Assembly: GCA_029817715.1 (NCBI GenBank)
Contig: JARUPY010000533.1
Span: 2,934,001-2,998,000 of the forward strand
Origin: Melastoma dodecandrum
Lineage: Eukaryota; Streptophyta; Magnoliopsida; Myrtales; Melastomataceae
DNA length: 64,000 nucleotides
Direction of reading: 5' to 3'
Part shown: positions 58,401-64,000 of the stretch, one piece after another
Layout of the letters: each line of letters opens with the position of its first letter
Position numbering within the stretch: position 1 is the first letter of the stretch
Program-made: the position numbers and the translations under genes
The notes under the pieces: generated by a model
Told to the model about the DNA's origin: nothing
Database searches by the model: none
Seen by the model: only the letters and a program-made list of their open reading frames with translations

Positions 58401-61349
58401 AAGAGGTAGATAACTCCTAATGCCTAAAAAAGAGCTTCATTTCATTTAAGTTTGTATTCTTGAGTCTTTTGTTTTTTTTTTCCGTAATTACAAATTTAGT
58501 AGCATTTTCTGCATTTGCATGATGATTTTAAGCATACAGTAAGTAACGTTTTCTGATTCTTTTGTTATTCTTTTTATGCCATATTTTTCAGACCACATGA
58601 CAGAGTTCCTTTGAAAGATATGAAGGCTGATTGGCATTCCTGTCTGGATAGTAGAGTTGGTTTCAAGGTTAGTATTTGATAGATTCTGCTTGAGTCCTCG
58701 AATTGTTCTTGTGTCCGACTTGATTCTGTTGTTGTTACTAGTGCACTTGTTATTTATGGGATTTGGCAGAGCAAGGGTTCCATGCCCGATGCATTGCATT
58801 TGTCAATTGGCATCAAATATATGATGATGCATCCTGCTTAAATTGGTTGTACATCGTCATCAAATATATGATGATGCATCCTGCTTGAATTGGTTGTACA
58901 TCGTAAATGCAGGGTTTTGCTGTGCCAAAGGAGGCGCAAGATAAACTGGCAAAGTTTTCATTTCACGGACAGCCAGCAGAACTCAGACATGGAAGTGTAG
59001 TGATAGCTGCCATCACCAGTTGCACTAACACATCAAATCCTAGTGTCATGCTTGGAGCTGGTCTGGTTGCTAAAAAGGCTTGTGAACTTGGATTACAGGT
59101 TTTCCCTGCCAGAAATTAATTAATCTTCTCTGCACTTTTACCGTTTCCTTAACTGTATATAAACTCGGTCATTCTTGCATTGATTGATTAGGTCAAACCC
59201 TGGATCAAAACAAGTCTTGCCCCCGGATCTGGTGTTGTCACAAAGTATCTCCAGCAAAGGTAGTATTCATTTCCAGTAAATGACTATATTGAGTTTATGA
59301 TTTTCCTGAACTTGTTTGTTGCTGTATCAGAGGGTTGTGACCCTTGTTGCTTGTTCATGTAGTGGATTGCAAAAGTATCTCAACCAGCAAGGCTTTAATA
59401 TAGTTGGATATGGATGTACCACTTGCATCGGTAATTCAGGAGAGTTAGATGAAACGGTTGCGGCCACTATATCAGAAAACGGTACATTATTTTTTCTCCA
59501 GAAAAATAATTTCGTTTTTAATCCTTTTACTTCTTTTTTTCATTAGTTAATTTTTACCAGTATTTTGTCTATTAGTTGCTTTGGAACTTGAAACTTACTT
59601 GGCTACATTTCAGATATCATTGCTGCTGCTGTACTCTCTGGTAACCGGAATTTCGAGGGGCGTGTACATCCCTTAACTAGAGCTAATTACCTTGCTTCGC
59701 CCCCTTTGGTGGTTGCCTATGCTCTTGCTGGCACGGTAGGGAGCCCTGTTTCCTGCGTCTTTCATCATTTCTTATTCATTGGATATCTGTAAATTTAGCT
59801 GCTGAACCTGCCTCACTTCCACAAATTTGACGCCACAAGTATTAAGTGAATAAGTGGCTGCTATGGTGTGTTTAGTTTTGTCTGTTTAATTATTGGCCTT
59901 GGCTGTGATCTCCGTAGATTTTTTTTTTCATGTTTGTTTTCCGGTTCTAAAGTCCAGTTTTATGCAACTCAGGTTGACATTGACTTCGAGAAGGAGCCGA
60001 TTGGAACTGGGAAGGATGGCAAGAATGTTTACTTAAAGGACATATGGCCTTCGACAGAAGAAGTAGCAGAGGTAAACAAATCATCCTTGTATTGTACTGT
60101 GATATTCCACATTTACTGCGGACTTAAAGTAACTTTTTTTATTGGTAGGCTGTTCAATCCAGTGTACTCCCAGACATGTTCAAAAGTACTTATGAAGCTA
60201 TCACAAATGGCAACCCGATGTGGAACCAGCTCTCACTGCCCGCTTCAACTAAGTACACCTGGGACCCCAACTCTACCTACATTCATGAGCCGCCATACTT
60301 CAAGGGCATGACGATGGATCCTCCAGGTGCCCATGGTGTCAAAGACGCATATTGCTTGCTGAACTTTGGCGATAGCATCACGACTGATCATATTTCTCCT
60401 GCTGGTAGCATCCACAAGGACAGTCCGGCAGCCAAGTATCTGATGCAACGTGGTGTCCAACCAAGAGAATTCAACTCCTATGGTAGTCGGCGTGGCAACG
60501 ATGAAGTCATGGCGAGAGGAACTTTCGCCAACATCCGTCTTGTTAACAAGCTTTTGAATGGTGAAGTTGGTCCAAAGACGATTCATATCCCTACGGGAGA
60601 GAAACTTTATGTGTTTGATGCAGCAATGGTCAGTAAGCTTTTCTTTGGGAAGCTGTCTTCTGTATTCCATTTTCCCCTGCCATTGACGTCAAAATTGTTG
60701 TATGTTATTGATTGCCAACTATTAATTGCCTCCCAGAAATACAAAGAGGCCGGTCAAGACACCATTGTGCTAGCCGGAGCTGAATACGGAAGCGGAAGCT
60801 CAAGGGATTGGGCTGCCAAGGGTCCGATGCTACTGGTGGGTCGCCTTCTTCTCGCTCGATAAGTTCTAGTCACGGTTTTCTTCCTATCGGGTGTTTTGCA
60901 TCATCTGACATCGCCAGGCTTACTTTGATGTCTGTACAGGGGGTTAAAGCAGTGATTGCCAAGAGTTTCGAGAGAATCCACAGAAGCAATCTGGTCGGAA
61001 TGGGCATTATCCCCCTCTGCTTCAAGGCAGGGGAGGACTCCGACTCTCTGGGGTTGACTGGCCATGAGCGGTACACGATTGACCTTCCAGACAAGATAAG
61101 TGAAATACGACCCGGTCAGGACGTCACCGTCAAAACTGACTCTGCAAAATCTTTCACTTGCACGGTCCGCTTTGACACCGAGGTAACTACAGGGAGAGTT
61201 CTGTCTCTTCTTCCTTCTAACATTACTTACAGGAGGACTTGGCAGATACGAAACTGAAGTATTTCTGTGTTGCCTATCAGGTTGAACTGGCGTACTTCAA
61301 CAACGGTGGCATCCTTCCATACGTGATCAGGAGCCTGATTCAGCAGTAA
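43120..61349 (+). CDS. ACO: Aconitate hydratase, organelle-targeted
   Basis: Aconitase interconverts citrate and isocitrate through cis-aconitate using a [4Fe-4S] cluster. Twenty exons: 43120-43447, 55495-55599, 55771-55931, 56001-56093, 56294-56479, 56918-57079, 57673-57817, 57887-58029, 58118-58174, 58326-58405, 58592-58667, 58913-59098, 59192-59259, 59363-59481, 59614-59735, 59973-60071, 60149-60628, 60737-60835, 60940-61182, 61281-61349. All junctions keep frame and give 1006 residues, typical for the plant mitochondrial form. Cluster cysteines are C549 (SCTNTSNP), C615 and C618 ([11 protein letters not shown]), with the 66 and 3 residue spacing of the family. The C-terminal swivel domain has [14 protein letters not shown] see no break in any exon. 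Intron 1 carries retrotransposon element 2. Confidence 0.95.
43841..46630 (+). repeat. 5' LTR of element 2 (2,790 bp)
   Basis: Pairs with 52565-55379. The last about 670 bp (from TGTACACTGAGCATGCG near 45957) are related to element 1; the 2.1 kb before are not. Minus-strand open frames such as 43920-44360 occur in both copies but have no recognisable domain. Confidence 0.92.
46638..46656 (+). other. Primer-binding site of element 2
   Basis: TGGTGACTCCGCTGGGGAC, 7 bp after the LTR. It differs from element 1 at one base (T for C at position 4). Confidence 0.7.
48267..48570 (+). pseudogene. Integrase C-terminal remnant, element 2, upstream copy
   Basis: Frameshifted sequence aligns with the start of the better integrase remnant (compare the TEAIPFEF stretch with GATLFELV) and ends near 48556 in a form resembling the terminal NAD.LRRY segment. 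Stops are present. It sits immediately before the first repeat block. Confidence 0.5.
48560..51300 (+). repeat. Tandem 3' UTR repeats of element 2
   Basis: About nine diverged units of the same family as in element 1, with GGGAGTAT or similar near 48566, 48762, 49231, 49426, 49780, 49940, 50673, 50909 and 51119. The GGCGAGGGTGGCAGGGTGG phrase recurs near 48657, 48876, 49345 and 50801. The array is interrupted at 50114-50566 by integrase-derived sequence. Confidence 0.75.
50114..50566 (+). pseudogene. Integrase C-terminal fragment, element 2, best preserved
   Basis: An open stretch of about 150 codons matches the C-terminal end of Ty3/gypsy integrase: [21 protein letters not shown] at the end of the catalytic core, then a helical [12 protein letters not shown] segment, [28 protein letters not shown] (the GPY/F-like module) and a terminal [10 protein letters not shown]. 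The catalytic residues lie upstream and are missing, so it cannot act as an enzyme. It gives the lineage of both elements (Tat-type proteins have this [10 protein letters not shown] and NADAL ending). Confidence 0.85.
52551..52564 (+). other. Polypurine tract of element 2
   Basis: AAGGAGGGGCAAAC directly before the 3' LTR, identical to element 1, also preceded by a related ATATCCTTGTG...TCTCAC context. Confidence 0.75.
52565..55379 (+). repeat. 3' LTR of element 2 (2,815 bp)
   Basis: Nearly identical to 43841-46630. Its main difference is a short extra duplication of GAGACACACAGAAGTCTAGG near 53175-53220. It ends GCGTACA, followed by GTTCT. Confidence 0.92.
58811..58904 (+). repeat. 47-bp tandem duplication in aconitase intron 11
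   Basis: Two units (58811-58857 and 58858-58904) starting CATCAAATATATGATGATGC differ at one base. They lie just upstream of the intron 11 acceptor (58911-58912), so the duplicated piece may include the branch-point region. Confidence 0.85.
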
Positions 61350-62060
61350 TACCCTGAAAAAGGCATTCGTCATGATCATCAAAGGCGGCTCCGATCTCTG
61401 CTATCAGCATATTTCCGTTCTGTAATCCACAAGATTGGTGTGACCAATCAAGAAATAAGGCGTCGGTGATCTCAAAATCTTGACTTTAGAGTCCCTTTTT
61501 AGTTGCTGGAAGATTGTGTTTTCCTTTTCCTCCACGGCCTCGTGGAGTCCGTGTATTTAATTTCATCTGCATTTCTGCCTGGTTGATGTCCGGTGCACGA
61601 GAGATCAAATAGCTTGTTGGCATATTGTCGGAAAGATATCATGTCCGGTAAGAAAAGCATCGTATGGCTCATTAATTGGCGGATAAGTTTCGGACTTGTG
61701 GTTTAGATCATTCCTTTGCTCGTATCTAAAACGACTTTAGCGGCCTAAACAGTAGAACATGATGGCAGATCGAATTATAAGAAACTGAGCACTAAATGGA
61801 AAGAGATAAGACGACCTGCAATATATTTAAGTAAAGCTTCAACTGGTTGAACATGTAGCGCCAACTCATTGAGGCAAAACTCAAGTGAATCTACATACCA
61901 CGACATTGTATATTGCATATATATGCTCCTGAATGTCATTGGTTAAAGCGAGGAATAATATACGCCTCAACACAAATGACTCCCCAAACTTAAAATCTAA
62001 AATTTTTTCTTTGAATTTTTTTTTTTAAAAAAAAAGGAAAAGAAAACTGAGGAGGGGCAT
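61350..62060. other. 3' flank of aconitase and convergent spacer
   Basis: Contains the aconitase 3' UTR and, at its right end, that of the convergent minus-strand gene. No other coding segment is seen. Confidence 0.5.
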
Positions 62061-62516
62061 TCAACGACGACGATGCTCAGGAATGCTTTTCAAACCAGGC
62101 CTCCAGGAAGTATCACCCTTTCCACCTAATCCATCGCCGATCCTTTCTTCGCCTCTTGACCTCAAGGCCACCATGAGTTCCTCCAAGCTGCTACCAGAAG
62201 AAGAAGAAGAAGAAGAATGGTGCGACCCCCTCGCGTGCCTTAGTATCTGCCTTAGCTCTTCCTTCGTCACCACCACCCTCACCCTCCTTACTCCCCCATT
62301 CCCAGGATCCCTTCCCTCCTCCTGGTCATCCTCCAGCTTGAACCTCACCTTCTTCTCCACCTTGATCTTCTTCCTCTCGACTCGATCCTCTTCTGGAGGC
62401 TTTATCAAGGCTGCAGATGCCGCTCCCTTCGTCTCTCCGGCAGAAGGCGCACGAGAGTCGTCCTCAGTTTCTTGGGACATGACCTTGTTGTTTGCAGCGC
62501 AAATGCAGTTTCCCAT
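62061..62516 (-). CDS. Small MGNC acylation-motif protein, unknown function
   Basis: A single-exon gene for 151 residues. The start MGNCICA fits N-myristoylation at Gly2 with palmitoylation at Cys4, so the protein probably sits at a membrane. The middle is charged and low-complexity. RVRVVVTKEELRQILRHA is typical of plant DUF4228/PADRE-like proteins, which often begin MGNC, although only this motif supports the link. A serine run coded by a trinucleotide microsatellite follows, then an Arg-rich end (PEHRRR). I chose this Met over an in-frame one 26 codons upstream because MGNC is conserved in such proteins and the upstream Met lies beyond the TATA box. Family function is not settled; stress induction is common. 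Confidence 0.75.
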   Translation of the reverse strand: MGNCICAANNKVMSQETEDDSRAPSAGETKGAASAALIKPPEEDRVERKKIKVEKKVRFKLEDDQEEGRDPGNGGVRRVRVVVTKEELRQILRHARGSHHSSSSSSSGSSLEELMVALRSRGEERIGDGLGGKGDTSWRPGLKSIPEHRRR

Positions 62517-62575
62517 CTCTGTAGAGAACCACAAGAGGCAAAATGGGGTTTGGGATGTTGAAGGGAGGAGGCCAA

Positions 62576-62584
62576 CTATATATC
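62576..62584 (-). promoter_or_regulatory. TATA box of the MGNC gene
   Basis: ATATATAGT on the minus strand, about 60 bp upstream of the MGNC start, consistent with that start codon. Confidence 0.6.
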
Positions 62585-62639
62585 CTTCAGCCAATGACAG
62601 TATGAACTATTATTATACATATAAAATATCGCGAGAATG

Positions 62640-64000
62640 AATGAATGAATTGGATGTGATGGGGTTAAGAGCACATGATATCTCCGTTTCTTAAGGCGTT
62701 TAATTAGGCTTTTAAGGTTGAGTAAAACATAGTTAAAATTATATAGAGGTGGGGTTACACTGCCCCCCATCTCCCCCTTTACTTACAAAACCGGTTTAAT
62801 AAATTTTTTCGTGCTCAGATTGTCGCTTAAAAGTCGAACACTTTGCAACGATGAATCGAAAAATTTGCTTGCGCAGTAGTTTGCCCGTCCATTTTTCATG
62901 ACTACTTTAAAAAAGAAAAGCGAAGTCCATTTAGAAGGCAAAAGATCTTGTTTCCCACTTCACAAGCGAAGGTAAAAATAATTTCTTCATGGATGATTGT
63001 TTAATTTTGTCCATTAAATGGAAGACAACATACGACTTCCTGTCCGAATTCGCCATGCATGTTAGGTCCCGAACGGATACGATGACGACTCGAGAAAGCG
63101 GAAGTTCGAAGTTCACGTTAGGAATGGCTCGGGTTGGATGAATCTAGTTCCCCCCACCCAGATACTAGGGGTTGGCGGAAGCATGAGGTTGAGGATTGAT
63201 GTGATGACTTTTTATTGGAGGGACAAATTTTGCAGGTGAAATTTGCACATGGGATATGGTTTTTACAGCACTTATTTGGTGGGGTGGTCATAAGAAAAAA
63301 CATTAAATGGGATGGGATGAGGTGGGCAGGTTCTCCTTTTGTCCGTGTGTACTCGTTACATCGAGAGTTTACGGAGGTTTGGTTTCCACTTACGCTTATT
63401 TAAAAAATAAATTTGCCGTTTACGGCATTGGGAAAATTCTCATATTATTGCCTTTGGCTTCATAAATGATTTGGTTTTACTATTTTGGAATCAATAATAT
63501 TTTGATATTTCTTCTCCTTTTGGGTGAATAACTTTGATAATTAACGAACATCGTAACCCTCGTTGAGTCCGTCTCATTTTTCTCTCCGTAAATACAATAC
63601 TATCAACCACAATCATCATCGACGGCGTCAAAGGAAAAAGAGAATCGTGAATACGCGAGGAATGGTAAAATATAAGTTTTAAAACTTTGTCTTATTTTAC
63701 AATTTTTTTTTAACAAAGTCGTAATTTGGAACAGAACACCAAGTTTCCGCGTCATTTAATAGCAGTACTTCACATGCAATGACGTTGAAAAAAGGTCCAC
63801 CTGAGCCCCCACACCATCCCCACTATTCCTCCCTTCATTCAATTTCTCGAACATTTATGACTTATGGGTGCTCGGACCAAGTTCATTCGTACATCGACTG
63901 AATCCATTGATGGGTCACATGGGCAAGATATGTAAGCAATACCCGGCTTGATCATAGAGAATTTTCACCTTCTTTTTTTCCGAAAAAAAGTAAGAAATCC
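62640..64000. other. Intergenic spacer to window end
   Basis: AT-rich, with several TTTTT and AAAA runs and short open frames of no recognisable family. No gene is supported. Confidence 0.45.

Overview
This window is nuclear DNA of a flowering plant. The genes carry short GT-AG introns, AT-rich spacers separate compact GC-richer exons, and the gene families are plant-type: dirigent proteins, a SIP aquaporin, arogenate dehydratase with a plastid leader, a plastid site-2 protease and a plant aconitase with an organelle presequence. The families and intron pattern fit a eudicot, but the sequence alone does not name the species. No bacterial features (operons, ribosome binding sites, CRISPR) are present.

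Layout. 1-7.4 kb: a dirigent cluster on the minus strand, with two intact 188-residue paralogues (3189-3755, 5941-6507) in a tandem duplication and a broken third copy (112-300). 9.7-12.6 kb: two secreted glycine-rich protein loci on the minus strand, one interrupted by a stop and one intact (351 residues). 14.1-15.0 kb: a SIP1-type aquaporin with one 93-nt intron. 15.7-28.4 kb: a 12.7-kb LTR retrotransposon with 3.7-kb LTRs and target-site duplication ATTAA. 29.2-31.3 kb: an 11-exon arogenate/prephenate dehydratase on the minus strand. 35.2-36.5 kb: a single-exon plastid site-2 protease with a 2-bp frameshift. 39.5-40.3 kb: a decayed GT31 beta-1,3-galactosyltransferase on the minus strand. 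41.1-42.5 kb: exon-like fragments of an unrecognised gene. 43.1-61.3 kb: a 20-exon aconitase gene whose first intron holds a second, 11.5-kb LTR retrotransposon (target-site duplication GTTCT). 62.1-62.5 kb: a small acylation-motif (MGNC) protein on the minus strand.

The two retrotransposons are sister families. They share the end of the LTR, a TGGYGACTCC primer-binding site, the polypurine tract AAGGAGGGGCAAAC, integrase C-terminal debris and a tandemly repeated 3' untranslated region. Neither has gag, protease or reverse transcriptase, so both are non-autonomous. Their features match the Tat/Ogre branch of Ty3/gypsy. Most of the rest of their LTRs does not match, so the two families appear to have changed their U3 regions separately.

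The host genes do not form one pathway. ADT makes phenylalanine in plastids and dirigent proteins act downstream on phenylpropanoid radicals, but they lie far apart and nothing shows that the linkage is functional. I found no clear new biological system. The best leads are the retrotransposon inside aconitase intron 1, the unequal LTR divergence in element 1, the modular sister families, and a run of stop-free introns of 3n length in the ADT gene.
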